A stretch of 64,000 nucleotides of DNA from Robertmurraya sp. FSL R5-0851 (GTDB taxonomy: Bacteria > Bacillota > Bacilli > Bacillales > Cytobacillaceae). Positions within the stretch are counted from its first letter, which is position 1, and every line of letters begins with the position of its first letter. The stretch is taken from assembly GCF_038002965.1 (NCBI RefSeq), contig NZ_JBBOOE010000001.1, forward strand, positions 2,151,001 through 2,215,000, in the 5' to 3' direction. Below the pieces are notes generated by a model. That model was not told the origin of the DNA, did not search any database, and saw nothing but the letters and a program-made list of their open reading frames with translations. Positions 1 to 8,182 of this stretch are shown one piece after another. Made by a program: the position numbers and the translations under genes.

Positions 1-743
1 CGGTCGTTATGCGGGTGAATCGATAGAATGACGTTGTCTCGGTAGCTTAAGTGATCACTTATATACTCAATCTGACTCGCATACACATGTGGCATCGAGT
101 GAGAGACTGTTGCTGGTAGATTGATAATTACCTGGTTTTCAGCTGTTGGCTGCCAGACATCAAGGACTCGATTACATATATCTAGCGCGAACTCCATTTC
201 CGTTCCAGTAAAGCTCTCAGGCGAATATTGGAAAACAAACTCCCCTTCTGTTTCCGCCGCATACTTCTGAAGTAGCTTCGCACCTGTTACGGCAATATCT
301 ACGATTTCTTCTTTTGATTTTCTAAACACCTGTTCCCTTTGAGCAACAGACGTTGAATTATATAAGTGGACAACAGCTTTTTTTACTCCTTGAAGCGATT
401 CGAACGTTTTCTTGATGATATGATCTCTGGATTGTGTTAACACTTGGATCGTCACATCGTCTGGGATTAAGTTTTGTTCAATCAATGTACGTAAAAATGT
501 ATATTCCGTTTCAGAAGCAGCCGGGAAGCCAACTTCAATTTCTTTGAACCCAATTTTTACGAGCAATTGGAAGTACTCTAGCTTTTCTTCAAGTGTTAAC
601 GGAACAACCAACGCTTGGTTTCCATCCCTTAAATCCACACTACACCATAAAGGTGCTTCGGTAATGTATTCCTTCTCCATCCACTTCATGCTTTTGACAG
701 GAGGCATAAAATAACTTCTAGAGTACTTCTCAAATTTTTCCAT
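1..743 (-). CDS. leuA: 2-isopropylmalate synthase, N-terminal 248 codons (gene continues beyond the left edge)
   Basis: First committed step of leucine synthesis: condenses acetyl-CoA with 2-oxoisovalerate in the cytosol. The reverse strand reads from ATG at 743 without a stop to base 1. Visible family motifs are DLRDGNQAL at about residues 37-45, the [11 protein letters not shown] strand, and SIHPHNDR at the very edge, whose His pair coordinates the metal. The opening ([15 protein letters not shown]) and the SIHPHNDR form match the long LeuA type seen in actinobacteria and some bacilli rather than the short ilv-leu operon type. A leucine-type T-box leader directly upstream supports the call. 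The C-terminal LeuA allosteric domain lies outside the window. Confidence 0.93.
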   Translation of the reverse strand, partial: MEKFEKYSRSYFMPPVKSMKWMEKEYITEAPLWCSVDLRDGNQALVVPLTLEEKLEYFQLLVKIGFKEIEVGFPAASETEYTFLRTLIEQNLIPDDVTIQVLTQSRDHIIKKTFESLQGVKKAVVHLYNSTSVAQREQVFRKSKEEIVDIAVTGAKLLQKYAAETEGEFVFQYSPESFTGTEMEFALDICNRVLDVWQPTAENQVIINLPATVSHSMPHVYASQIEYISDHLSYRDNVILSIHPHND

Positions 744-773
744 TGTCACAACGACCTTTCATCAGAAAATATA

Positions 774-807
774 AAAAGCCCATCATCTCATAAGAGACGA
801 CAGGCTT
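774..807 (-). terminator. T-box-controlled intrinsic terminator
   Basis: On the minus strand AAAGCC...GTCTC pairs with GAGATGATGGGCTTTTT, ending in a T run just before the leuA ribosome binding region. The 5' arm partly overlaps the T-box bulge sequence, as expected for alternative terminator and antiterminator folds. Confidence 0.85.
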
Positions 808-990
808 TGCCTACGTGGTACCACTCTTCTTGGTTTGTTTATCATGCAACAAACCCACTTTATGACTTGATTACGGTTGTCATCCGTTAAGGCCTACTAC
901 CACTTCAGCCTTACCACTTCTGGGCGAGTTGGGGGATTTATTGACTGTCTTTCACCAACCGACAGCTCTCTAAACAATAAATGAACCTTA
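774..990 (-). promoter_or_regulatory. T-box riboswitch leader of leuA
   Basis: Reading the minus strand, the leader has a stem I start with AGAGAGCTG (about 972-964) and a GGTTGGTG-like loop. A stem with TTAACGG/CCGTAA arms follows, then the near-invariant T-box core AGAGTGGTACCACG (about 828-815), which pairs with the uncharged tRNA acceptor end, then a terminator. A CTC triplet in AACTCGCC (about 930-923) is a plausible leucine specifier, but I could not fold stem I fully to prove its register. Known behaviour of the class: uncharged cognate tRNA stabilises the antiterminator and lets leuA be transcribed. Confidence 0.9.
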
Positions 991-1031
991 ATATTCCCAT
1001 TCACTGTGTTTCAACTTTTTAAATTTTCTTA

Positions 1032-1060
1032 ATTCTATTATGAGACAGGAGATAAGTCAA
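1032..1060 (-). promoter_or_regulatory. SigA-type promoter of the leuA T-box transcript
   Basis: On the minus strand TTGACT (1060-1055) is followed after exactly 17 nt by TAGAAT (1037-1032), giving a transcription start some 35-40 nt before stem I of the T-box. Confidence 0.75.
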
Positions 1061-1112
1061 CCAATTTTCCGAAAAATTTCATTTGTGCAAAAAAAGATTA
1101 TTAATAAAGCCA

Positions 1113-1454
1113 TTAGTCTCTTATAAACCATACTTTTGAAATTAGGTTGTTATTCACCTCGTAAATGGCCATTAAGCTTACCGTCTCACCTGTTAAGCCA
1201 TTGGTGGCAAACTCCCAATCAATTACTTTGTTTCCGACGATCGACCGATTTTTGATTTCTGCGTGCATGTTCTTTTTGAAGGTTTCTGTATACCGTTCGA
1301 TCAGGGCTTCCTTACCGCTCAGTGTGACCGTGTTGTCTGGAAAAGTATAGACAATGATATCATCAGCGTATGTACTTGCAAAGCCATCAATGTCTCCGGC
1401 GTTGTACAATTGTATTTGTTGTTGAACGATGTTTTCTATGGACAATGAGTTCAC
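1113..1454 (-). CDS. Nuclear transport factor 2 / SnoaL-like family protein
   Basis: A 113-residue protein that fits a single NTF2-like cone fold. It has an N-terminal helix (IVQQQIQLYNAGDIDGFASTY), the acidic ADDIIVYTFPD strand region, a central GKEALIERY helix and a C-terminal strand ending in KVWFIRD. Proteins of this type are often small steroid-isomerase-like or polyketide-cyclase-like enzymes or ligand binders. Nothing here fixes the substrate. It is downstream of, but not tightly coupled to, the PLP enzyme at 1501-2598. Confidence 0.7.
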   Translation of the reverse strand: MNSLSIENIVQQQIQLYNAGDIDGFASTYADDIIVYTFPDNTVTLSGKEALIERYTETFKKNMHAEIKNRSIVGNKVIDWEFATNGLTGETVSLMAIYEVNNNLISKVWFIRD

Positions 1455-1500
1455 CTCTTTTATAATTAAAAACTTATTTTAACATAGTATTACTTATCAC

Positions 1501-2598
1501 TTATTTTACCATCCCCCGAGCATCTACCTTCCAAACATCTATCACTCGACCATTCTCGTGTACCACATATTCATCAAACTGGTTAACCACTGTACATGCA
1601 TGGTTTGGAATGATTTGCACTTTATCATTTAGCTTTAATGTCGTTTCCTGTGATAAAACTCCTATTCCATGTTCTTCCGACAAGCGTTCGATGACGATTT
1701 CCGGATGTCCGATTACATGTCCAAAGCCAGTAACGGTCTGATTCCCATGTGCTCCTTTGTCTAAACAAAGTGTTTTGCTTCCTGTATCAAAAATAACTCT
1801 GTCCTTGTAGACTCCCACAACTGAAGCAAGAAGTGTAAGTGCACAACGGTCAATCGATGTCACATCCAACCCAGCCTGAATAGCATCGAAAAATACTGCA
1901 TTTCCTGGTCGGATTTCGGTCACCCCTGCTACTTTTCCAGCCCTTTTATAGGTTGGTGTTGAACCAACACTGCGAACAGGAATTCGGATCCCCTCTTTTT
2001 CGCACTCTTTGGCACTTTCCACCACGCTTAGTCCTTCGTAATGTCCAATCCTTTCAATCTCATCTATTGTTTTTGCAGCATAGGAATGCCCTGCATGTGT
2101 AAAAATACCGCCAAGCTTTAACTTGGAATGAGTCATGATCTCCTTCGCTAAGATGACCGCTTCCTTCCCTGGTTCCACTCCGCAGCGGTTTAGTCCAGAA
2201 TTTACTTTAATCCATACCTCAAGTGTAAAGGGAGTATGTTCTAACTCTCTTTGCAAATAGGATAAAGCTTCTATGTGATCAACAGCAATCTTTATATGTA
2301 CTCCTTGATCAAGAAGTTTCACTAATCGTTTAATTTTATCAGGACTAGAAATAGGATAAGCGATTAAGATATCTTTGATTCCACCAGCAGCCATCACTTC
2401 AGCTTCACCAATTTTTGCCGTTGTAATCCCAACGGCACCTGCTTCCATCTGTAGCTGGACAATTTTTATCGACTTATGTGTTTTAATATGTGGACGGTAA
2501 GCGATTCGTTGTTCTTTTGCAAAGGTTGATATTTCGTTTATATTTGTTAATAGCTTTTGATAGTCAAGAAGCAATGAAGGTGTGTCTAACTTGTACAT
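1501..2598 (-). CDS. D-threonine aldolase / D-serine dehydratase-like PLP enzyme
   Basis: A 365-residue fold type III PLP enzyme, with an alanine-racemase-like N-terminal barrel and a D-serine-dehydratase-like C-terminal beta domain. The probable PLP lysine is Lys39 in RPHIKTHKS. The metal-binding pair typical of this family is visible as His333 and Cys335 in PNHACTVVN. Family members cleave D-threonine or related D-3-hydroxy amino acids to glycine and an aldehyde, or dehydrate D-serine. The sequence does not decide which. An amino acid permease gene lies just upstream on the same strand, which suits use of an imported D-amino acid. A hairpin between the two genes means co-transcription may be partial. 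Confidence 0.82.
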   Translation of the reverse strand: MYKLDTPSLLLDYQKLLTNINEISTFAKEQRIAYRPHIKTHKSIKIVQLQMEAGAVGITTAKIGEAEVMAAGGIKDILIAYPISSPDKIKRLVKLLDQGVHIKIAVDHIEALSYLQRELEHTPFTLEVWIKVNSGLNRCGVEPGKEAVILAKEIMTHSKLKLGGIFTHAGHSYAAKTIDEIERIGHYEGLSVVESAKECEKEGIRIPVRSVGSTPTYKRAGKVAGVTEIRPGNAVFFDAIQAGLDVTSIDRCALTLLASVVGVYKDRVIFDTGSKTLCLDKGAHGNQTVTGFGHVIGHPEIVIERLSEEHGIGVLSQETTLKLNDKVQIIPNHACTVVNQFDEYVVHENGRVIDVWKVDARGMVK

Positions 2599-2642
2599 AA
2601 ATGCTCTCCTTTATGTCGTATTTACCTTCATTATACAAAAAG

Positions 2643-2674
2643 AAACTCCTCTTGAATGGATGCAAGAAGAGTTC
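2643..2674 (-). terminator. Terminator after the permease gene
   Basis: Minus-strand stem GAACTCTTCTTG/CAAGAGGAGTTT, loop CATCCATT, followed by TCTTTTTG. It sits between the permease stop and the PLP-enzyme start. Confidence 0.7.
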
Positions 2675-2680
2675 AATAGA

Positions 2681-4099
2681 TTATTTTTTATCCTTATCTC
2701 CATATAGTTCCTCAGAAAACTCCGTTGCAAAATTCGATTGCAGCGTACCTCTTACTCTCTCGTCGCTACCTTGTAGACCACCTCTTCGACTCATGGCGAA
2801 AAACGTTAAGGAGAAGAACACCACCATGCTTATACCAGTCACTAAGCCCGCGGTTTGCCCAGGAATTAACGGCATACTGAGTAGCACAATGATTAAGCTA
2901 ATCAACGCAATCCACGATGTATAAGGAAATCCAGGCATCTGACAAATACCTCCTGGAGGACAGCCATTTCTTTTCCGATATCGAATATGCCTGGCCATGA
3001 TTACGGCATAAGTGAAGATTAAAGCAAATCCACCTGATGTGATTAATACCAGGTACGCTCTTGGAAACATAAGTCCGAATAATAAGCCGCCGAGCATCGC
3101 AAAGCCAGAAAATAATATTCCCCGATAAGGAACGTCTGTATTGTCTTTTAATCTTTGTGGTGCATGACCTTCAATCACCAAGGACCGAATCATTCTACCT
3201 AATCCAAATACAGCTGACAGCATGGCTGAGAGGATAGCTGAAATTAACACTAGGTTCAATGCGGTCCCAGCCCAATCAATTCCCCATCGAGTGAGTGATG
3301 CGACCATTGGACTGACATTTTCACTTAAAACCGCTGTCGGGATAAGTGGCAGTAACACAAGCACGTATAACAGATATAGCCCAACCAAACACAGCACGGT
3401 ATTACGAATCGCTTTCGGAATGGTGTCGGTGGGATTGTCGGCCTCAGTTGCAGCGAGGGCAATAATCTCAAATCCAGCGTATGTAAAAATGACGAGTAAC
3501 ATACTTCCTGCAATACCGCTGATACCTCCTGGCATGAAGGGCTGTCTCGTGACTTCGCCTAACCCAATCGCAGAAGCACCAGGGAACACTCCGAAAATTA
3601 ACCCTAATGCGGTAAGGATAAAGAAGATAATCGCAAACACCTTAATTGCGGATAACCCACTGGTAAGCTTCCCAATCTTGTCTACTCCTAATAAATTGAT
3701 CAGGGTAATTCCTACTATGATTGATCCACCAAGCCAAGCGATTGACACGTTTGGATACCAATTGCTAATAAGCATGGAAATCGCTGTCGCTTCACTGGAC
3801 ATCGAGAGTATCGTACCCGTCCAGTATAGCCAGCCAACGACAAAGCCTGTCCCCTGACCAAGTTCTCGGGCTGCAAAGGTACTAAATGATCCAATCGTTG
3901 GACTTCCTACCGTCATCTCTGACAACGCATAAAGGATAAAATAAACAAGTGCTCCCCCTAATATAAACGATATCAAAATCGCAGGTCCTGCAGCATTAAT
4001 GGCAACCGAGGATCCGAGGAAAAAGGAACCCCCAATGACACTTCCTAGCGCCATCATCGTCAGCTGCCAAGCAGACAACCCTCTTCGTTCTTTCTTCAT
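2681..4099 (-). CDS. APC-family amino acid permease
   Basis: A 472-residue integral membrane protein with about twelve hydrophobic segments. The N-terminal GSVIGGSFFLGSSVAI stretch is the unwound substrate-binding TM1 motif of amino acid/polyamine/organocation (APC) permeases, and the long hydrophilic loop YRKRNGCPPGG near residue 380 is typical of the spore-former AAT-like subgroup. It would import an amino acid by proton symport, and the specificity is not readable. It is followed by a terminator hairpin and then the D-threonine-aldolase-like gene, suggesting a role in D- or hydroxy-amino-acid use. Confidence 0.87.
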   Translation of the reverse strand: MKKERRGLSAWQLTMMALGSVIGGSFFLGSSVAINAAGPAILISFILGGALVYFILYALSEMTVGSPTIGSFSTFAARELGQGTGFVVGWLYWTGTILSMSSEATAISMLISNWYPNVSIAWLGGSIIVGITLINLLGVDKIGKLTSGLSAIKVFAIIFFILTALGLIFGVFPGASAIGLGEVTRQPFMPGGISGIAGSMLLVIFTYAGFEIIALAATEADNPTDTIPKAIRNTVLCLVGLYLLYVLVLLPLIPTAVLSENVSPMVASLTRWGIDWAGTALNLVLISAILSAMLSAVFGLGRMIRSLVIEGHAPQRLKDNTDVPYRGILFSGFAMLGGLLFGLMFPRAYLVLITSGGFALIFTYAVIMARHIRYRKRNGCPPGGICQMPGFPYTSWIALISLIIVLLSMPLIPGQTAGLVTGISMVVFFSLTFFAMSRRGGLQGSDERVRGTLQSNFATEFSEELYGDKDKK

Positions 4100-4189
4100 T
4101 CACTTTTCACCCATTTTCTTCATGATGTACCGTTATTATTTGCGCAAATGGGGAAAGGATACTTTTTTCAAAAAGTTGTTAAATATAAA

Positions 4190-4935
4190 ATAAAAACCAC
4201 CCGTGATAATGGGTGGTTTTCTCTGCGGCTGAAAGCCTTTGTTACTGACCAAACCCTAAAGGGCTACTGAAGGGTTCGCCAAGTGTACTACTTCTACTGG
4301 CCAGACCTCAAAGGCCTTCTTCCCTTTTAACCTCGTTTCTTTTTCCTTACTTCTTCACCCGTGAATGGATCAATGTATTCCATCATTGTTAATTGTTCTG
4401 CGACTATATCATCTTGTATTTGATTACGTATATATTCTTCAATTACCTTTTTATTTCTTCCAACTGTATTTACATAATATCTTGTGCACCAAAATTTACG
4501 ATTACCGTACTTGTATTTCAGGTTTGCATGTCGGTCAAATATCATTAAACTACTCTTTCCCTTTAAATAACCTACAAATGCAGATACACTTAGTTTTGGT
4601 GGGATGCTCACTAACATATGTACATGATCCTTACATGCTGTAGCTTCAATAATCTCTACACCTTTTCTTTCACATAATGTGCGTAGTATTTCTCCAATAT
4701 CCTTTTTGATTTTCCCATAGATAATCTGTCTTCTATACTTTGGTGCAAAGACGATGTGATACTTACAATTCCAGGTAGTGTGTGCTAAACTATTATTGTC
4801 TTTAGACATGGGACTTCCTCCGTGCTGGTATTTTGGTTGGCGAACCAAAAATATTTTAGCACCATGGGGAAGTTTTTTTAATACCACGCTGAAAGCTTTT
4901 TGGAACCCCGGGCCTAGCCCGGGGTTTTCGTTTCC
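4190..4935 (-). mobile_element. IS200-type element (IS200/IS605 family)
   Basis: The element carries only a tnpA-type Y1 transposase gene (4327-4809). It is bounded by hairpins rather than terminal inverted repeats: AAAACCACCC/GGGTGGTTTT at about 4195-4222 beyond the gene 3' end, and AACCCCGGGC/CCCGGGGTT at about 4904-4926 on the 5' side. Such subterminal hairpins, and lack of target duplication, are family traits. Exact ends cannot be fixed without an empty site. The GC-rich 5' hairpin probably also blocks read-through transcription into tnpA. Confidence 0.8.
4327..4809 (-). CDS. tnpA: IS200/IS605 family transposase (TnpA)
   Basis: A 160-residue single-strand-specific Y1 HUH transposase. 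The HUH pair is His62 and His64 in KDHVHMLVS, and the likely nucleophile is Tyr126 in EEYIRNQ. I chose the ATG at 4809 because GGAGGAAG lies 4-5 nt upstream and the protein then begins MSKDNNSLAHTTWNCKYH, as in intact family members. The longer frame from 4956 runs through the end hairpin and is not plausible. The element looks full length, so it may be active. Confidence 0.92.
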   Translation of the reverse strand: MSKDNNSLAHTTWNCKYHIVFAPKYRRQIIYGKIKKDIGEILRTLCERKGVEIIEATACKDHVHMLVSIPPKLSVSAFVGYLKGKSSLMIFDRHANLKYKYGNRKFWCTRYYVNTVGRNKKVIEEYIRNQIQDDIVAEQLTMMEYIDPFTGEEVRKKKRG

Positions 4936-4940
4936 ATAAC

Positions 4941-4971
4941 AAAAAGCTGACCTCACCTTCAGTCAGCTTTC
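4941..4971 (-). terminator. Terminator of the small gene at 4959-5108
   Basis: AAAGCTGAC / GTCAGCTTT stem with an 8-10 nt loop. On the minus strand it is followed by TTTG. The stop codon lies in the stem. Confidence 0.65.
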
Positions 4972-5108
4972 TCCGATTTTTGCATTTCCAGTTCGTCTCT
5001 CATTCGCTCCTCTTCTTCATACACACTGATTCGAGCGATTTGTTCGATGAGTTGGTGATGAACTTGATCCATGTCTTCTTGGCACTGAAACGCGTCTTTT
5101 TTAGTCAA
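4959..5108 (-). CDS. Small acidic helical protein, function unknown
   Basis: A 49-codon frame starting with TTG at 5108 and preceded by GAGGAG. It ends inside a terminator hairpin, as real short genes in bacilli often do. The product (DAFQCQEDMDQVHHQLIEQI...) is a single charged amphipathic helix with no family I can name. The frame fits exactly between a ribosome binding site and a terminator, which is why I call it. Confidence 0.5.
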   Translation of the reverse strand: MTKKDAFQCQEDMDQVHHQLIEQIARISVYEEEERMRDELEMQKSEKAD

Positions 5109-5238
5109 GTTGGTTACACTCCTCTTATGACATACGTTACGAATATTATCTAATGAATCGTATGATTTTATTCCCTAAGGAGAAAGACCAATAATGATGA
5201 AAGTTAAATGAATCTACTTTGGTAGGCACTAATTCATT

Positions 5239-5403
5239 CTATACAAAAGAGCGAATAATCATAAACAGACTAAGGGCTAGTCCAATGATCATAAGAAAGG
5301 AAAAAACAGCTAACTCTTTTATTTCTCTCTTTCTTACTAACTTTGCCGCTTCAACTACAAAAAATGAAATAAAAATGAGGACAATCATAAGAATCTTCAG
5401 CAT
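5239..5403 (-). CDS. Two-helix membrane protein of the germinant receptor operon (D-type subunit)
   Basis: A 54-residue protein starting at ATG 5403, 16 nt after the gerC stop and preceded by AAAGGAATGG. It is almost entirely two hydrophobic helices (residues about 2-18 and 32-50) joined by a basic loop KLVRKREIKE. Small two-helix D proteins accompany several GerA-type receptors, such as GerKD in B. subtilis, and modulate germination. Position, size and topology fit, although sequence similarity cannot be tested here. It would act in the spore inner membrane. Confidence 0.65.
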   Translation of the reverse strand: MLKILMIVLIFISFFVVEAAKLVRKREIKELAVFSFLMIIGLALSLFMIIRSFV

Positions 5404-5419
5404 ATTCCATTCCTTTATA

Positions 5420-6583
5420 TTATTTGGTTAATCCGATTCTTCTTATAAGAGCTTTTGAATGAATGGATACTTCTAACTCTTGAAATTTCTGATCCCAATT
5501 GTTTTTATAATTTGCATTCCATTCTTTTGGATATTTTTGATAAACTAGATGTCCAAAGCCAAAAATATCTGAGTTATACTCTTCTTGCCCTTTATCAACA
5601 ACCATTTGAACTCTATTCTTTATTTGATTATTAATTTCTTTTTGTACATCTTCAATTATCTTTGTATCAAAAAGCTCCAGCTGTGAGTCATTTTCTATGA
5701 CTGTCAATTCTGTAATGATATTCACGTCCATCTTTAGGTCTTGGTTCGTAATGACGGGGACAACTTTCACTTCTGCTCTATCAATTTCCATACTAATATT
5801 CCCACCACCTTTGTCCTCCGGGATGTTAGTCGTAATGACTCCTTTTTCCATTTCATTCCGTAACCATAAAAGCCCCCGTGTTTCTTCTGCACTCATCCAA
5901 CCAATTAACTTGTCTTTTTTAAAAACAGCGATTCCATCTACAGCCAGTGTATTCTCTGAATTATTTTTTGTATTTACTTCTAATGGCTTTAAGGTAATTT
6001 TTGGAGCAAAGGGCTCTATACCATCTGTAAGAAGCATATTCAGAAAATCTCTAATATAAATCTTTAGGCTGACATCTAGTTTAGCCAGTTCTTTCATTTC
6101 TTCTGCCGAAATACTTTCAAATTTCGGGATACTTTTGATAAGGTTAAATGCCTCTCCTTTTGTAACCATAATAAAACTGTTGATCCGAGGTTCGGCATAC
6201 CTTGTTTGAAAATCAATCACATGAGAGACACTTTTTTTGGCTAATTCCTCTCCAATAATGACAATCCGGCTTTGGGAAAAGAATATGGTCCTCGCAAGCT
6301 TCCCTTGGATGTTACGGAAAGCTTCCGCAATGGTTGAACCCGTCTCTGAAATGACAAAAGTACTTTTCTCACTTGATGCTCCTGTTGGTCCAGATGATCC
6401 TAATTTTGAGGGAATGGCAACTTGAAGTGATAAGTGGATTTGATCACTTTCGGTAAGATCAAATCCAATGGCTGTAACGATAGCAATATCGTTAATTTCT
6501 ATACGATTCCAGCATCCTGTAAGTAAAATAAGAGTCATCATACCTATCGAGAACATTCTAGTTACTTTCATCATTACCATCAA
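5420..6583 (-). CDS. Ger(x)C family spore germination lipoprotein
   Basis: A 387-residue C subunit of a GerA-type germinant receptor, anchored on the outer face of the spore inner membrane. It has a lipobox LLTGC with lipidated Cys24, the hallmark CWNRIEINDIAIVTAIGFD right after it, and the long alpha/beta body typical of GerAC, with GLLWLRNEMEKG in the middle. Several start codons lie close together (MMVMMK), and the first is 12 nt beyond the upstream gene's stop. It lies between the A gene and the small D gene. Confidence 0.93.
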   Translation of the reverse strand: MMVMMKVTRMFSIGMMTLILLTGCWNRIEINDIAIVTAIGFDLTESDQIHLSLQVAIPSKLGSSGPTGASSEKSTFVISETGSTIAEAFRNIQGKLARTIFFSQSRIVIIGEELAKKSVSHVIDFQTRYAEPRINSFIMVTKGEAFNLIKSIPKFESISAEEMKELAKLDVSLKIYIRDFLNMLLTDGIEPFAPKITLKPLEVNTKNNSENTLAVDGIAVFKKDKLIGWMSAEETRGLLWLRNEMEKGVITTNIPEDKGGGNISMEIDRAEVKVVPVITNQDLKMDVNIITELTVIENDSQLELFDTKIIEDVQKEINNQIKNRVQMVVDKGQEEYNSDIFGFGHLVYQKYPKEWNANYKNNWDQKFQELEVSIHSKALIRRIGLTK

Positions 6584-6594
6584 TCCTTACAAAA

Positions 6595-8160
6595 CTAATA
6601 TTTACGATTTCTGGAAGCTAACCGCTCTACATTTCTTTTTCCCGTTTGTTGAGGTCGCAACTCCATTTTCCACCAAGGAGCTCGAATAATTAGGTCTTTA
6701 AAATTGTTAAATTTTGTTGGTGCTACAGGTGCCATATAGGGAACACCAAAAGATCGAAGTTGTACAAGGTGAACCAATATAAACAGTACTCCTAAAAGAA
6801 TGCCATAAAATCCAAGCATGGCAGCAAAAAAAATCATAAAAAAGCGAAGGAGTCGAATCGCTCCTGTTAAGGCATAATTAGGAAACATAAAGGAGGCAAT
6901 CCCTGTTGTGGCAACCACAATAACTAATGGTGCGGAAACAATTCCAGCTTCCACGGCAGCCTGACCAATCACCAATGCACCCACAATACTAACGGTTGAG
7001 CCAATGGGTTTTGGTAATCGTAAACCCGCTTCACGCAGCGCTTCAAACGTAATCTCCATTAATAGTGCTTCAACAACGGCTGGAAAGGGTACCTTTTCCC
7101 TTGATGAAGCAACACTAAATAAAAGATTTGTCGGCAATAATTCTTGATGGAATGTGGTCACCGCGATATAAATGGAGGGAAACAATAAGGCAATAAATAA
7201 AAATAAATACCTTATAAATCTTATGAACGAAGTTATAATAAACCTTCCATAATAATCTTCAGGTGAATTCATCATTTCAAAAAAGGAAACAGGTACAATA
7301 AGAGCAAAAGGGCTGTTGGCCACGAGAATTCCGATTTTTCCTTCTAGAAGATTTCCCACCACTCGATCTGGTCGTTCCGTCTGCAAAACCTGTGGAAAAA
7401 CAGAAAATGGTTCGTCCTCAATAAACTCAACAATGTAGCCGCTGTCTTCAATGGAATCAATTTCAATGCCACTTAGTCTACTCCTAACTTCCTTAACAAT
7501 AGAAGGTTGAGCAATATCTTCTAGATAGGTAATGACGACTTCCGTTTGTGAGTGTGTTCCGATCTTCATGAATTCAATCTTTAGCTTGGTTGTTTTTAAC
7601 CGTCTCCGAATCATACTTGCATTCGTTCGTATATTTTCCGTAAATCCTTCTCTCGGACCTAATACAACTGCTTCAGACAAAGGTTCTTCCACTGAGCGCT
7701 GCTCCCAGGACTGTTCACTAATGAAAAGCGCTTCTTTAAGGCCATGGATGAATAAGATCGTACCGCCTGACAAAATTTGGTCAATTACTTCCTGGAAGGT
7801 TCCCCCATGAGATACTTGTGCCGAACTCATAACAGATTTGATGTGGTCAATCGTTGGTTCAGTACCCTTATGTAATTCCCCATTATAGTTAATTAAAGGG
7901 TTGATTACATGGAACTCCATTCTTTCTACGTTGACTAACCCATTAAGATATACGATGATTGCAGAATATGTTGAGCATATAGTTAACTCCCGATGAGCAA
8001 AATCTACGGCACCTTCAAAAAGCTGTTGGATATGAATAAAGTCTTCCTCGAGATTGCCTGATAATTGATCTTTTTCTAATTGCACTTGAAGATTACCTTG
8101 ATAACTTTGGATTTTGGAAGTGAAGTTTTTTTTCCACCTTAACTTTCCCATGAACAGCAC
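6595..8160 (-). CDS. GerA-family spore germination protein (A subunit)
   Basis: A 521-residue A subunit of a germinant receptor. Residues ~1-290 form the hydrophilic N-terminal two-subdomain region (SYQGNLQVQLEKDQ, GTILFIHGLKEALFISEQ). The membrane part begins at FIRFIRYLFLFIALLFPSIY and includes the conserved LLMEITFEALREAGLRLPKP and GGALVIGQAAVEAGIVS-like stretches. A subunits oligomerise into a ligand-gated channel that releases ions when germinant is sensed. It starts 22 nt after the B gene and ends 11 nt before the C gene. Confidence 0.95.
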   Translation of the reverse strand: MLFMGKLRWKKNFTSKIQSYQGNLQVQLEKDQLSGNLEEDFIHIQQLFEGAVDFAHRELTICSTYSAIIVYLNGLVNVERMEFHVINPLINYNGELHKGTEPTIDHIKSVMSSAQVSHGGTFQEVIDQILSGGTILFIHGLKEALFISEQSWEQRSVEEPLSEAVVLGPREGFTENIRTNASMIRRRLKTTKLKIEFMKIGTHSQTEVVITYLEDIAQPSIVKEVRSRLSGIEIDSIEDSGYIVEFIEDEPFSVFPQVLQTERPDRVVGNLLEGKIGILVANSPFALIVPVSFFEMMNSPEDYYGRFIITSFIRFIRYLFLFIALLFPSIYIAVTTFHQELLPTNLLFSVASSREKVPFPAVVEALLMEITFEALREAGLRLPKPIGSTVSIVGALVIGQAAVEAGIVSAPLVIVVATTGIASFMFPNYALTGAIRLLRFFMIFFAAMLGFYGILLGVLFILVHLVQLRSFGVPYMAPVAPTKFNNFKDLIIRAPWWKMELRPQQTGKRNVERLASRNRKY

Positions 8161-8182
8161 CGCCCAATTTAAAAATGAATCT

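Noticed and set aside
3222..3857. A 211-codon plus-strand frame inside the permease gene
   Set aside because: Its composition is the complement of membrane helices, and the minus-strand permease explains the region fully.
4327..4956. A 209-residue transposase starting at 4956
   Set aside because: The extra 49 residues translate the end hairpin of the element. The ATG at 4809 has a proper ribosome binding site and gives the normal family N-terminus.
5219..5431. A 70-residue plus-strand protein opposite the small ger gene
   Set aside because: No ribosome binding site, and it overlaps the better supported two-helix gene on the minus strand.
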